Below, piece by piece: positions 1-6,209 of a DNA stretch of 12,202 nucleotides. Under the pieces are notes generated by a model. It had not been told where the DNA came from. It worked only from the letters and a program-made list of their open reading frames with translations, and ran no database searches. Origin of the DNA: Candidatus Saccharibacteria bacterium CG_4_10_14_0_2_um_filter_52_9 (lineage in GTDB: Bacteria; Patescibacteriota; Saccharimonadia; Saccharimonadales; UBA4665); assembly GCA_002792275.1 (NCBI GenBank), contig PFOA01000033.1, positions 1 through 12,202 on the forward strand. The letters run 5' to 3'. The position numbers and the translations under genes were made by a program. Position 1 is the stretch's first letter, and each line of letters begins with the position of its first letter.

Positions 1-333
1 CGGCAACCAAGCGGCCAGCATGCCTTGGTGAACATTAGGCGCACCGCAGACAACCTGCACCAAGCCGTCACCATCACGCTTTACTTCTTTTGCGACGCCA
101 CCGTCATCAATCTTGCAGACACTCAGCTTGTCGGCATCACCATGCTTCTCGCAAACAACGACTTTAACGATAATAATTCCCCGGTACTTGGCACCAATAT
201 TGATAACTTCGTCGACAGCCCCCAGCTGGGCGCCGATTTTTCCAACCAGCTTGTCTGCACCGCTGGCCGTGACATCATCAGCAGTCTTATATCGCCGGTT
301 AAACTCCCGGATGGTATTCAGGCTGATTTTCAT
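1..333 (-). CDS. pheT: Phenylalanyl-tRNA synthetase beta subunit, N-terminal part (cut by window edge)
   Basis: This is the first 111 codons of the beta chain of the alpha2beta2 enzyme that charges tRNA-Phe in the cytoplasm; the rest lies beyond the left edge. The reading begins MKISLNTIREFNRRY, the usual PheT opening. It continues into the EMAP/OB-type tRNA-binding domain at about residues 46-111, with KYRGIIIVKV, EKHGDADKLSVCKID and VQVVCGAPNVHQGM. The start at 333 is supported by an AAGGAG Shine-Dalgarno six bases upstream and by an ATGA overlap with the stop of the preceding gene, which suggests translational coupling. The family is usually about 790-800 residues, so most of the gene, including the editing and B5 domains, is not visible. 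It is the last visible gene of an operon starting at pheS. The identification is firm; the reading is an unbroken frame on the minus strand to the window edge. Confidence 0.93.
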   Translation of the reverse strand, partial: MKISLNTIREFNRRYKTADDVTASGADKLVGKIGAQLGAVDEVINIGAKYRGIIIVKVVVCEKHGDADKLSVCKIDDGGVAKEVKRDGDGLVQVVCGAPNVHQGMLAAWLP

Positions 334-650
334 CGGTTTCTCCTTGCCGCTAGCGCATACTGAAAAAAATACTGTTCGAGCGTCGGGTCTACAGCTTTGG
401 TTAAAACGGATTCCGCGAATAATTCACGTGCTCTAAGCAGCTCTTTGGTACGGGGTGACTTTTGGACTGCCCAAAGCTCGGCAGTGTAATCAATCAAATC
501 AAGACCACGATACAGAGCGCCGCGCATTGCGCTCTCGTCATGGCGCTTCTTGGCAGACAATGCCCGCCCTACCTCAGAACCGATGTTGCCCATTTGCTCA
601 AACATGGTCATTGCCGCCCAACGCCGCTTGTCAAAAACATGATTACTCAT
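330..650 (-). CDS. Small helical protein of unknown function between pheS and pheT
   Basis: I do not recognise a named family with certainty. The 106-residue product is predicted to be almost entirely alpha-helical and charged, with no signal peptide or membrane segment. Helix-rich blocks lie at about 8-33 (RRWAAMTMFEQMGNIGSEVG), 36-63 (RHDESAMRGALYRGLDLIDY), 66-84 and 89-103. The size and helix pattern resemble four-helix-bundle proteins of the 23S-rRNA-intervening-sequence/bAvd type, but this is only a resemblance. The start at 650 has GGAG six to eight bases upstream and overlaps the end of the DUF5674 gene by 8 bases. Its own stop overlaps the pheT start as ATGA. It is therefore translated from the phe operon mRNA and its dose is probably tied to both synthetase chains. 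Whether it touches the synthetase, tRNA or ribosome cannot be told from sequence. Confidence 0.8.
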   Translation of the reverse strand: MSNHVFDKRRWAAMTMFEQMGNIGSEVGRALSAKKRHDESAMRGALYRGLDLIDYTAELWAVQKSPRTKELLRARELFAESVLTKAVDPTLEQYFFQYALAARRNR

Positions 651-984
651 TTACCACTCCGTGAACTAAATCGATAATGGCAGTTCTGACCTTTTCGTCG
701 AGAACGTCTTTTGACGCATTGCCCTGGCTGGGGCGAATGTTAATCATCGAGTCAAACTCAACGAACTCGTCGGTGCCGAACTTGTCAGGGTGGAGGTTAA
801 TACCCCATACGTCAGTTTGCGCAGAGCCGTTTTCTAGCAGATAAGCCTCGCCGTCAGCGTGCATGCCCATATCCACGACCACAATGCCCTGGGCGATATC
901 AACGTCGGCTTTTACTATGGCCTCGAACATCTTGGCAGACATTTCTTTGAGCTCAGTCAGTGATATTGTGTCGACTTGTTTCAT
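643..984 (-). CDS. DUF5674 family protein
   Basis: The product has 113 residues, the full length for the DUF5674 family, which I recall mainly from Patescibacteria/CPR genomes and whose function is not known. Visible conserved blocks are HADGEAYLLENGSAQTDVWGI (residues 42-62) and EFDSMINIRPSQGN (76-89). These are the family's typical glycine/acidic loop and its FDSMINIRPSQGNRS-type signature. There is no signal peptide or membrane helix, so it should be cytosolic. The ATG at 984 overlaps the pheS stop as ATGA, with a GAGG eight bases upstream; its 3' end overlaps the next gene by 8 bases. The conserved, charged FDSMINIRP motif could bind a nucleotide or metal, but that is a guess. The family call is fairly sure; the function is open. 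Confidence 0.88.
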   Translation of the reverse strand: MKQVDTISLTELKEMSAKMFEAIVKADVDIAQGIVVVDMGMHADGEAYLLENGSAQTDVWGINLHPDKFGTDEFVEFDSMINIRPSQGNASKDVLDEKVRTAIIDLVHGVVNE

Positions 985-2006
985 GAGAATTGCCTCAAGA
1001 AGTCCAGGCGGCCGGATTCAAAGTGGCGGACGTCTTCGATGCCGTATTTCATCATTACCAGGCGATCGATGCCCATGCCCCAGGCAAAACCGGTGTATTC
1101 GTTGGGGTCGATGCCGGCTTCTTTGAGGACGTTGGGGTGGATCATGCCGCAACCCAACAGTTCGATCCAACCGGTACGGCTACAGATGTGACAACCCTTT
1201 TTGTCGCAGAACGGACAGCTGACGGTCAGCTCAAAAGACGGCTCGGTGAACGGAAAATAAAATGGCTGGGTTTTGACGTCCAGTTCTTTGCCATAATACT
1301 CCTGCAAAAACGTCTTCAGAGTAGCGATGAGGTTGCCGGCGTGAATGCCCTTGTCGACGTAAACGCCTTCCAGCTGGTAAAAGGTGTGCTCGTGGCGGGC
1401 GTCGAGGTCTTCGTTGCGAAAGACACGGCCGGGAATAACGGCGGCGATGGCCTGGCCTGCTTCGAGCCCAGCCTTACCGGCTTTCATTACCCGGTTCTGC
1501 ATGATGGAGGTGTGAGCAGGGGCGATGAAGGGCTTGCCATGTACGTCGGTTTGGGTGGTCATGAAGGTGTCGTAATCATCGCGGGCCGGGTGGTCTTCGG
1601 GGAAGTTCAGCGAGCCGAACATGTGGTAATCGTCGTCAATTTCGCGTGATTCGACCGCCGTGAAGCCCATGCGGTAAAAAATATCGAGAATCGTCGCCAA
1701 CTCGGCCATCAACGGGTGCTGGCTGCCCTGTTCACTGGGCAGTAGTTCCGGCCGCGGCGTATTGATGTCGAGCGGTGCCGTAATGTCGATCGGCGCTAGT
1801 TCTTCGGCCTCGTCTTTAGCTTGATTCAATAGTTCGGTCAGCTCGGTGCGGAGCTTATTAACAGCTTGGCCGAAGGCGCCGCGCTCATCGGCCGGCAGGG
1901 TTTTTAACTGATCAAATAAGCTCTTCAGCTCGGCACTACGTAAAACAGCGGTGTCACCCTCTTTAGCACGCTTTTTTAGATCCTCAGCCAGTTTGTGATC
2001 AATCAT
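981..2006 (-). CDS. pheS: Phenylalanyl-tRNA synthetase alpha subunit
   Basis: This is the catalytic alpha chain of phenylalanyl-tRNA synthetase: ATP + Phe + tRNA-Phe gives Phe-tRNA-Phe. The 341-residue length is normal. An N-terminal coiled-coil arm (about 1-72) is followed by the class II catalytic core: HPLM at 97-100, FPEDHPARDDYDTF (135-148), motif 2 GRVFRNEDLDARHEHTFYQLEG (193-214, containing the ATP-site Arg/Glu), TEPSFEL (254-260) and motif 3 GFAWGMGIDRLVMMKYGIEDVR (306-327). Between TEPSFEL and LLGCGMIHPNVL there is a short insert with four cysteines at 264, 267, 272 and 275 (CxxCxxxxCxxC), a plausible zinc knuckle that E. coli PheS lacks. The start at 2006 sits 27 bases from the divergent yajQ start and has no Shine-Dalgarno. 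It heads an operon with DUF5674, a small helical gene and pheT. Confidence 0.97.
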   Translation of the reverse strand: MIDHKLAEDLKKRAKEGDTAVLRSAELKSLFDQLKTLPADERGAFGQAVNKLRTELTELLNQAKDEAEELAPIDITAPLDINTPRPELLPSEQGSQHPLMAELATILDIFYRMGFTAVESREIDDDYHMFGSLNFPEDHPARDDYDTFMTTQTDVHGKPFIAPAHTSIMQNRVMKAGKAGLEAGQAIAAVIPGRVFRNEDLDARHEHTFYQLEGVYVDKGIHAGNLIATLKTFLQEYYGKELDVKTQPFYFPFTEPSFELTVSCPFCDKKGCHICSRTGWIELLGCGMIHPNVLKEAGIDPNEYTGFAWGMGIDRLVMMKYGIEDVRHFESGRLDFLRQFS

Positions 2007-2012
2007 ATCTGT

Positions 2013-2027
2013 AAGCTATTGTACTAT
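2013..2027. promoter_or_regulatory. Overlapping divergent -10 elements for pheS (minus) and yajQ (plus)
   Basis: Only 27 bases separate the two divergent start codons. On the plus strand TACTAT (2022-2027) ends six bases before the yajQ ATG. On the minus strand TAGCTT (2018-2013) ends six bases before the pheS ATG, and a better-scoring TACAAT (2023-2018) ends eleven bases before it. A start site about seven bases after each -10 would give mRNAs with no leader or only a few bases. No convincing -35 is visible for either direction. Neither gene has a Shine-Dalgarno, consistent with this. It is inferred from position and consensus only. Confidence 0.5.
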
Positions 2028-2033
2028 ATAGGT

Positions 2034-2531
2034 ATGGCGAATTTTTCTTTTGATGTGGTGAGCGATTACGACAAGGCCGAGATGAACAATGTCTTCGACC
2101 AGGTTCAGCGCGAAATCACCAGCCGTTACGACTTTAAGGGTACGCCGGCCGCCGTAGAGTGGCTGGACGGTGATAAAGCCGGCTTCAAGGTCACCGGCAG
2201 CGGCGACTGGCAGATCGATGCCATCCTGGATATTGTCCGCAAGAAGCTGGCCGCCCGAGAGCAGAGCCAGAAAGTCATCGACGTGTCCGGCGAAGTCAGC
2301 GAAAACAACTTTAAGGCCAGCAAAGACGTACCTTTCATCAAGGGTCTGGATCAGGAAAAGGCCAAAAAAATCACCTCGCTGATCCGTGACAAGCATCCTA
2401 AGGTTAAAACCCAGATCCAGGGCGATACCGTGCGCGTTACCAGTAACAGCAAAAACGACCTGCAAGATGTTATGCAACTACTACGCGCCCAGGACTTCGC
2501 CTTCCCTCTTTCTTTTACCAATTACCGCTAG
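2034..2531 (+). CDS. yajQ: YajQ family nucleotide-binding protein
   Basis: The 165-residue protein matches the YajQ/DUF520 family in full length (usually about 160-165). These are cytosolic two-domain ferredoxin-like proteins that bind nucleotides or RNA; the Xanthomonas member binds cyclic di-GMP. Diagnostic segments are SFDVVSD (5-11), EITSRYDFKG (27-36), FKASKDVPFIKGLDQEKAKKI (93-113) and the C-terminus FPLSFTNYR (157-165). I chose the ATG at 2034 because the family begins M(x)SFDVVS. A GTG at 1995 would add 13 residues and reach back into pheS. The -10-like TACTAT six bases upstream predicts a leaderless message. It lies 23 bases before the glycosidase gene on the same strand, but that gene seems to have its own promoter. 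The family is certain; the ligand in this organism is not. Confidence 0.95.
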   Translation: MANFSFDVVSDYDKAEMNNVFDQVQREITSRYDFKGTPAAVEWLDGDKAGFKVTGSGDWQIDAILDIVRKKLAAREQSQKVIDVSGEVSENNFKASKDVPFIKGLDQEKAKKITSLIRDKHPKVKTQIQGDTVRVTSNSKNDLQDVMQLLRAQDFAFPLSFTNYR

Positions 2532-2533
2532 TC

Positions 2534-2552
2534 GCTTAAGTTATACTTAAGC
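2534..2552. repeat. Perfect 8-bp inverted repeat over the glycosidase promoter
   Basis: GCTTAAGT (2534-2541) and ACTTAAGC (2545-2552) are perfect reverse complements around a TAT centre. The repeat begins 2 bases after the yajQ stop and ends 2 bases before the glycosidase ATG. It covers the presumed -10 (TATACT, 2542-2547). The short three-base centre and lack of a following T-run argue for a protein-binding operator rather than a terminator, though a weak hairpin ending yajQ transcripts is also possible. Confidence 0.55.
2542..2547 (+). promoter_or_regulatory. Putative -10 element, glycosidase gene
   Basis: TATACT matches five of six bases of TATAAT and ends seven bases before the ATG at 2555. 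No Shine-Dalgarno is seen between it and the start. The spacing predicts transcription starting at or beside the ATG. No clear -35 is visible in the 3' end of yajQ. Confidence 0.5.
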
Positions 2553-2554
2553 AT

Positions 2555-3880
2555 ATGCAAGACATGACGGATTTGCTGGAACAGGCCAAGGCCGTACTCG
2601 ATATGAACGACCGGGGTAATTACACCCAGCCGGCGCATGGACTGTATCCGCACCAGTGGCTGTGGGACAGCTGTTTTACGGCCATCGGCCTGCGGCACCT
2701 GGATGTCGAGCGCGCCCAAAAAGAGCTGATTAGCCTATTGCGCGGCCAGTGGCACAACGGCATGCTGCCGAATATTATCTTTCGCGATGAGCCGCAATGG
2801 CGCACCGATCGTAACATCTGGCGGAGCTGGCTCAACCCCCAAGCGCCAGATGATGTTATGACCACCGGCATCACTCAGCCGCCGATGCTGGCCGAGGCCA
2901 TAGTAAAAGTCGGCGCCAAAATGGAGTGGCCGGAGCGCCACAGCTGGTACCGCAAAATGTACCCGGCACTGCTGGAATATCACCAATGGCTGTACAACGA
3001 CCGCGATCCGCACCACGAAGGCCTGGTTCTGCAGATTCACCCTTGGGAAGTCGGCCTGGATAGCACGCCGCCATGGCTGGCCGAACTGCACGGACACCGT
3101 CTGCCGCTCTGGATCCGGGTCGTAGAAAAGACCAAATTCGACCGGGTGATTAACTTGTTCCGGCGCGATACCCACTCGGTGCCCAGCGACCAGCGCTTTC
3201 CGACCATCGAAGCCCTGGCGGTATTTGACATTCAGCGCCGCCTGAGGCGCAAGTCATATGCTATAGATAAAGTGCTCGACCACTCGATGCTAACTATCGA
3301 GGATCTGTCGTTCAACAGTATTTTCATTCGCGCCAACAGCCACCTGCGCGACATCGCCAAGTCACTGCAAGAGGAATTGCCGGCCGACCTGGTTAAGCGC
3401 ATGGCCAAAACCGAAGAAACACTCGAGGAACTGTGGGATCCCTATTCCGGCCAGTACTACTCGCGCGACTTCATCACCCACCGACTGCTGAAAGTACCGA
3501 GCATCGCCACGCTGTTGCCGCTGTATGCCGGTTCGATCTCTCAGGAAAAGGCCGACCAGTTGGTGAAGATGCTGGAAAACGAATACGCCTTTGGCCCGGC
3601 CTATCCAGTGCCGAGCGTACCTGTTAATTCGTTCTGGTTCCAACCCAAACGCTACTGGCAGGGCCCGTCGTGGGTCAATACCAACTGGCTGATTATTGAC
3701 GGCTTGAAGCGCTACGGCTTTAAAGATCACGCCGCCGCTCTACGCGAAAGCACCATGGAAATGGTCGCCGAGAGCGGTTGTTACGAATATTTTGATCCGC
3801 TAAGCGGCGAAGGCGTCGGCGCCGAAAACTTTAGCTGGACGGCCGCTCTGGCCATCGACCTGCTCAAAACCAAAAAGTAG
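2555..3880 (+). CDS. GH63-type glycoside hydrolase, mannosyl-/glucosylglycerate hydrolase-like
   Basis: The 441-residue product is an (alpha/alpha)6-barrel glycosidase. Its length and motifs fit the short GH63 enzymes (mannosylglycerate and glucosylglycerate hydrolases), which release a sugar from the compatible solutes mannosylglycerate or glucosylglycerate; trehalase-like enzymes share the fold. Evidence: HQWLWDSCFTAIGLRHLD (33-50), LLRGQWHNGMLPNIIF (61-76), HPWEVGLDSTPPW (162-174, with D169 at the expected general-acid position), FWFQPKRYWQGPSWVNTNWLI (near 360-380) and GEGVGAENFSWTAALAIDLL (418-437, with E419 or E424 as candidate base). There is no signal peptide, so it should act in the cytosol. 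It follows yajQ but has its own -10, overlaid by an inverted repeat. It converges on rmuC with one base between the stops. Fold and family are fairly sure; the substrate is inferred, and other alpha-glycosides such as trehalose or kojibiose are possible. Confidence 0.78.
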   Translation: MQDMTDLLEQAKAVLDMNDRGNYTQPAHGLYPHQWLWDSCFTAIGLRHLDVERAQKELISLLRGQWHNGMLPNIIFRDEPQWRTDRNIWRSWLNPQAPDDVMTTGITQPPMLAEAIVKVGAKMEWPERHSWYRKMYPALLEYHQWLYNDRDPHHEGLVLQIHPWEVGLDSTPPWLAELHGHRLPLWIRVVEKTKFDRVINLFRRDTHSVPSDQRFPTIEALAVFDIQRRLRRKSYAIDKVLDHSMLTIEDLSFNSIFIRANSHLRDIAKSLQEELPADLVKRMAKTEETLEELWDPYSGQYYSRDFITHRLLKVPSIATLLPLYAGSISQEKADQLVKMLENEYAFGPAYPVPSVPVNSFWFQPKRYWQGPSWVNTNWLIIDGLKRYGFKDHAAALRESTMEMVAESGCYEYFDPLSGEGVGAENFSWTAALAIDLLKTKK

Positions 3881-3881
3881 G

Positions 3882-4931
3882 CTAGTCGTCGCTGACGTTG
3901 GGGCGATCCAGCAGTAGTGGATCAACGCTCGGCTCGGTATCGGCGATTTTAACGATGTCGCGGTCGATCTTGCCCAGTTCTTTATAAGTAGTGTTGTAGT
4001 GTCCGACGGTAGTGCCTAAGCTATTGCCCAGCTTGAGCATATGGGCGTTGTGAGCCAGTAGGTGTTTTTGTAGTTGTTCGATGTTTTTGCGAATCTTTTC
4101 GGTATCGCGGTGGATCTCCATACTGCGCAGACCCTGCATGATGGTCTGCAGCATGGCGCTCAAAGTACTGGGGCCAACAATGGTAACCTTCTTTTCACTG
4201 GCGTATTGGATGAGGTTGCGGCCGCTGACGCCGCCCAGCCCCACCTTGTTGGCCAGCAGGTCGTAATAGATCGCCTCGCTGGGAATAAACATCAGGGCCT
4301 GGTCGAGTGTGCCCTTGCCCGGCAAGATGTATTTGGCGGCTTCGTCGATGCGGTTCTTGATGTCGGTTTTAAAGAGTTTTTCGAGCGGCTCGCGGGCGGC
4401 CTCTTTGGCATCGACCAGTCGGTTATAATTTTCCAGCGAGAATTTGCTGTCCACCGGTAATACTTTGTCGTCCAGCTTGATGGCGGCATCAACGATCAGA
4501 CCTTCGGCCAGTTTGTATTGCAACTCATACGCTCCCGGCGCCAGCGTATTCTTAAGAATCTGCTCCAGATAAAACTCGCCGATCACACCGCGCTGTTTGG
4601 GGTTTTGCAGAACATTCTGCAGAGTCTTGAGTTCGGAGGCGATATCACCAACGTTTTTATTGGTGCGATCGAGTTCGGTCAGCTTTTGGGTAACATCGGC
4701 AATAATCTTACTGCTGGCGGCAAACTGGGCGGTCATTTGCTTGTTGCTGGTGCCCAGCTGATCGGTTAATTGCTTTTGCAGGCCGTCTTTTAACTGCATA
4801 ACGCTTTTATTAAGCTCGCTCATGTCGGCTTTTAATAGTAGGCTAACGTCGGATGAAGGCCTGGGGCTGCGTAACACCATTGCCAAAAGCACTAGTACGA
4901 GAATCCCCAAAACTATTACCGCTATTATCAT
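3882..4931 (-). CDS. rmuC: RmuC family DNA recombination protein
   Basis: RmuC proteins limit DNA inversions at short inverted repeats and are predicted nucleases of the PD-(D/E)XK fold. The 349-residue protein has an N-terminal membrane helix (1-20, MIIAVIVLGILVLVLLAMVL), a coiled-coil region (about 30-110), and a nuclease-like core with GEFYLEQIL (118-126), IVDAAI (146-151), LPVDSKFSLENYNRL (158-172) and YILPGKGTLDQALMFIPSEAIYYDLL (201-226). E119, D148 and D161/K163 could form the active site. It is shorter than the E. coli protein (about 475) because the coiled coil is reduced, as is usual outside Proteobacteria. The start at 4931 has an extended -10 (TGC-TAAAAT) ending six bases upstream, predicting a leaderless mRNA. 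It lies 34 bases downstream of the 139-residue gene on the same strand and converges on the glycosidase gene. Confidence 0.92.
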   Translation of the reverse strand: MIIAVIVLGILVLVLLAMVLRSPRPSSDVSLLLKADMSELNKSVMQLKDGLQKQLTDQLGTSNKQMTAQFAASSKIIADVTQKLTELDRTNKNVGDIASELKTLQNVLQNPKQRGVIGEFYLEQILKNTLAPGAYELQYKLAEGLIVDAAIKLDDKVLPVDSKFSLENYNRLVDAKEAAREPLEKLFKTDIKNRIDEAAKYILPGKGTLDQALMFIPSEAIYYDLLANKVGLGGVSGRNLIQYASEKKVTIVGPSTLSAMLQTIMQGLRSMEIHRDTEKIRKNIEQLQKHLLAHNAHMLKLGNSLGTTVGHYNTTYKELGKIDRDIVKIADTEPSVDPLLLDRPNVSDD

Positions 4932-4937
4932 ATTTCT

Positions 4938-4946
4938 ATTTTAGCA
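4938..4946 (-). promoter_or_regulatory. Extended -10 promoter of rmuC
   Basis: Read on the minus strand, TGC followed by TAAAAT (4943-4938) forms an extended -10 (TGn-TAnnnT). It ends six bases before the rmuC ATG. No Shine-Dalgarno lies in those six bases, and no good -35 is visible, as expected for an extended -10 promoter. A leaderless rmuC transcript is inferred. Confidence 0.6.
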
Positions 4947-4965
4947 GTAAGGCCGGCTAAGTTGA

Positions 4966-5385
4966 TTACGCTGGTGCTGTCTGAGCTTCTGCTGAGGTAA
5001 GTATGCTGTCAAAGGCACTGCGAATGTTTTCGGCCGCTTCTTGCTTTCGAGTCCAGATTAAGTCTTCGCCAAAAGCCCACCAGTCATGCCAGCCCGACAC
5101 GGTAGTTTCAGCCTGCTCCTCGGTACAAACGAAATGCACGTCTTCGCTATAACCAGGCCTTACGAGAGTTTGCGTGACAACTTTTAAATCGTGAGCGACT
5201 CGAGCTACCCTGTTTGCGGCTTTTAGGGGCTCATCAAACTCAAAGTTGGATGAACCCATGTACTCAAGCTGTACACCGGCACCTGCTTGCAATAACATAC
5301 CCGACACCCTTGTGTCGCCACCGAAAGCATTGATGGGTATAACCCCCGGCATCGCTTCGAGACGTTGAACCGTATAAAAACTCAT
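4966..5385 (-). CDS. Unrecognised 139-residue protein with YMGSxxFEF-like motif
   Basis: I cannot assign a function. The protein has no signal peptide or membrane segment. Its centre carries VQLEYMGSSNFEFDEPLKAANRV (38-60). From memory, unverified, an EYMGSAEFEFG-like motif occurs in small uncharacterised phage and bacterial proteins, often followed by an (A)LK..NR helix as here. A tryptophan-rich stretch (WHDWWAFGEDLIW, 99-111) precedes a charged helix and a low-complexity tail (AEAQTAPA). The start at 5385 has a clear AGGGAG Shine-Dalgarno seven bases upstream, unlike neighbouring transcript-initial genes. Codon use also differs: AGG codes three of seven arginines, and many codons end in A or T (tca, aca, gca, gta, tta). 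These signs suggest recent acquisition, possibly from a phage. It lies between the L,D-transpeptidase gene and rmuC. Confidence 0.75.
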   Translation of the reverse strand: MSFYTVQRLEAMPGVIPINAFGGDTRVSGMLLQAGAGVQLEYMGSSNFEFDEPLKAANRVARVAHDLKVVTQTLVRPGYSEDVHFVCTEEQAETTVSGWHDWWAFGEDLIWTRKQEAAENIRSAFDSILTSAEAQTAPA

Positions 5386-5392
5386 AAATTCA

Positions 5393-5398
5393 CTCCCT
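5393..5398 (-). promoter_or_regulatory. Strong Shine-Dalgarno of the 139-residue gene
   Basis: AGGGAG on the minus strand lies seven bases before the ATG at 5385. It fixes that start. It also sets this gene apart from the other transcript-initial genes here, which lack such a site. Confidence 0.65.
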
Positions 5399-5447
5399 GG
5401 TGTAACAATAGTTGATGATTAATAACTAAGGCTGTGATTTTGCAATA

Positions 5448-6209
5448 CTAGACTTCGACGGTGAGGGCGGTCTTGAGCGGCGCCCAGTCGTAGAGCCATT
5501 GTTGGCTGGCCAGCGGCAGCTCGACACAGCCGTGCGAGGCGCTGGACGAGGCCGGGTCTACAGTGCCGAATTCGTTATCGGTGCGCCAGGTGGCATCGTG
5601 AAAACCATAGGTGCCGTGTTGGTTATCCAGGAAAGGCATCCAGTAGTGAACCGGGCGGCTCCAACTGCCGGTACTGTCGGCACCCTTGAGAGTGGTGTTA
5701 GTCTGCTTGGCGTAGATATGGTAGGTTCCGGGGGGTGTCAGGGTATCCGGCTGAGCCAGCATGCCGGTGATCACCGGCGCATCGTGGACGGTTTTACTGC
5801 CTTCGCAAGCCCACAGGTGGCGCTGGCTGACACTGACCAGGATGAATTTGCCCAGGGTATTGTTGGCGCAGTGGTTGACAACCTTTTCGGGAACGGCCAC
5901 GGCCGGGGTAATAGCGGCCGGAGCGGCTTTTTGGCTGGTTTGGCCGCTGTTGAGTGGGCCGGAGGTGGGTGGCGCATCGTGGCGCAGTAGGGGCAGGACG
6001 ATCAGGGCTGTCAGCACAGCAGCCGTCAGCGCCAGCTTTTTGGCCAGGGGGTGCGGTTGGCGGACACGGACAGCTTTGGGCGCCGTCGGCCGGCTATAAC
6101 CGGTCGAACGGTGGCGGTCGGAATGGTAATAATTGTAGCCGACCAGGCTACCCGGCCGAATGGTTTTGTTCTCGAAGGATGCGCTCATATAGTTTTGGCC
6201 TGCTGGCAT
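5448..6209 (-). CDS. Membrane-anchored L,D-transpeptidase (YkuD domain)
   Basis: The 253-residue protein is predicted to cross-link or remodel peptidoglycan outside the membrane, making 3-3 cross-links through a catalytic cysteine. A basic cytosolic N-terminus is followed by one membrane helix (about 57-76), a Pro/Ala/Ser-rich linker (78-108) and a YkuD domain (about 118-253). The domain contains TPPGTYHIYAK (158-168), GFHDATW (202-208) and the active-site motif SHGCVELP (225-232) with H226 and C228. The residue after GCV is Glu rather than the common Arg. C114 and C135 might form a disulfide. I use the ATG at 6209 because a -10-like TACCAT ends seven bases upstream; an ATG at 6188 (MSASFENK) would give 246 residues and is a real alternative. 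It is separated by 73 bases from the upstream ZIP gene and lies before the 139-residue gene. Confidence 0.92.
   Translation of the reverse strand: MPAGQNYMSASFENKTIRPGSLVGYNYYHSDRHRSTGYSRPTAPKAVRVRQPHPLAKKLALTAAVLTALIVLPLLRHDAPPTSGPLNSGQTSQKAAPAAITPAVAVPEKVVNHCANNTLGKFILVSVSQRHLWACEGSKTVHDAPVITGMLAQPDTLTPPGTYHIYAKQTNTTLKGADSTGSWSRPVHYWMPFLDNQHGTYGFHDATWRTDNEFGTVDPASSSASHGCVELPLASQQWLYDWAPLKTALTVEV

Noticed and set aside
25..436. Plus-strand frames at the left end
   Set aside because: The minus strand here is a clear PheT N-terminus with EKHGDADKLSVCK and VCGAPNV; the plus frames are shadows.
990..1649. 219-codon open frame on the plus strand opposite pheS
   Set aside because: It is antisense to unmistakable pheS catalytic motifs, has no promoter pattern and reads as a GC-biased shadow with no recognisable domain.
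1995..2033. GTG start that would lengthen YajQ by 13 residues
   Set aside because: The family begins at MxxFSFDVVS, the extension overlaps the pheS start, and the -10 lies downstream of the GTG.
2016..2477. 153-codon minus-strand frame opposite yajQ
   Set aside because: It lies wholly opposite a full-length YajQ and includes its start region; no motif or start signal supports it.
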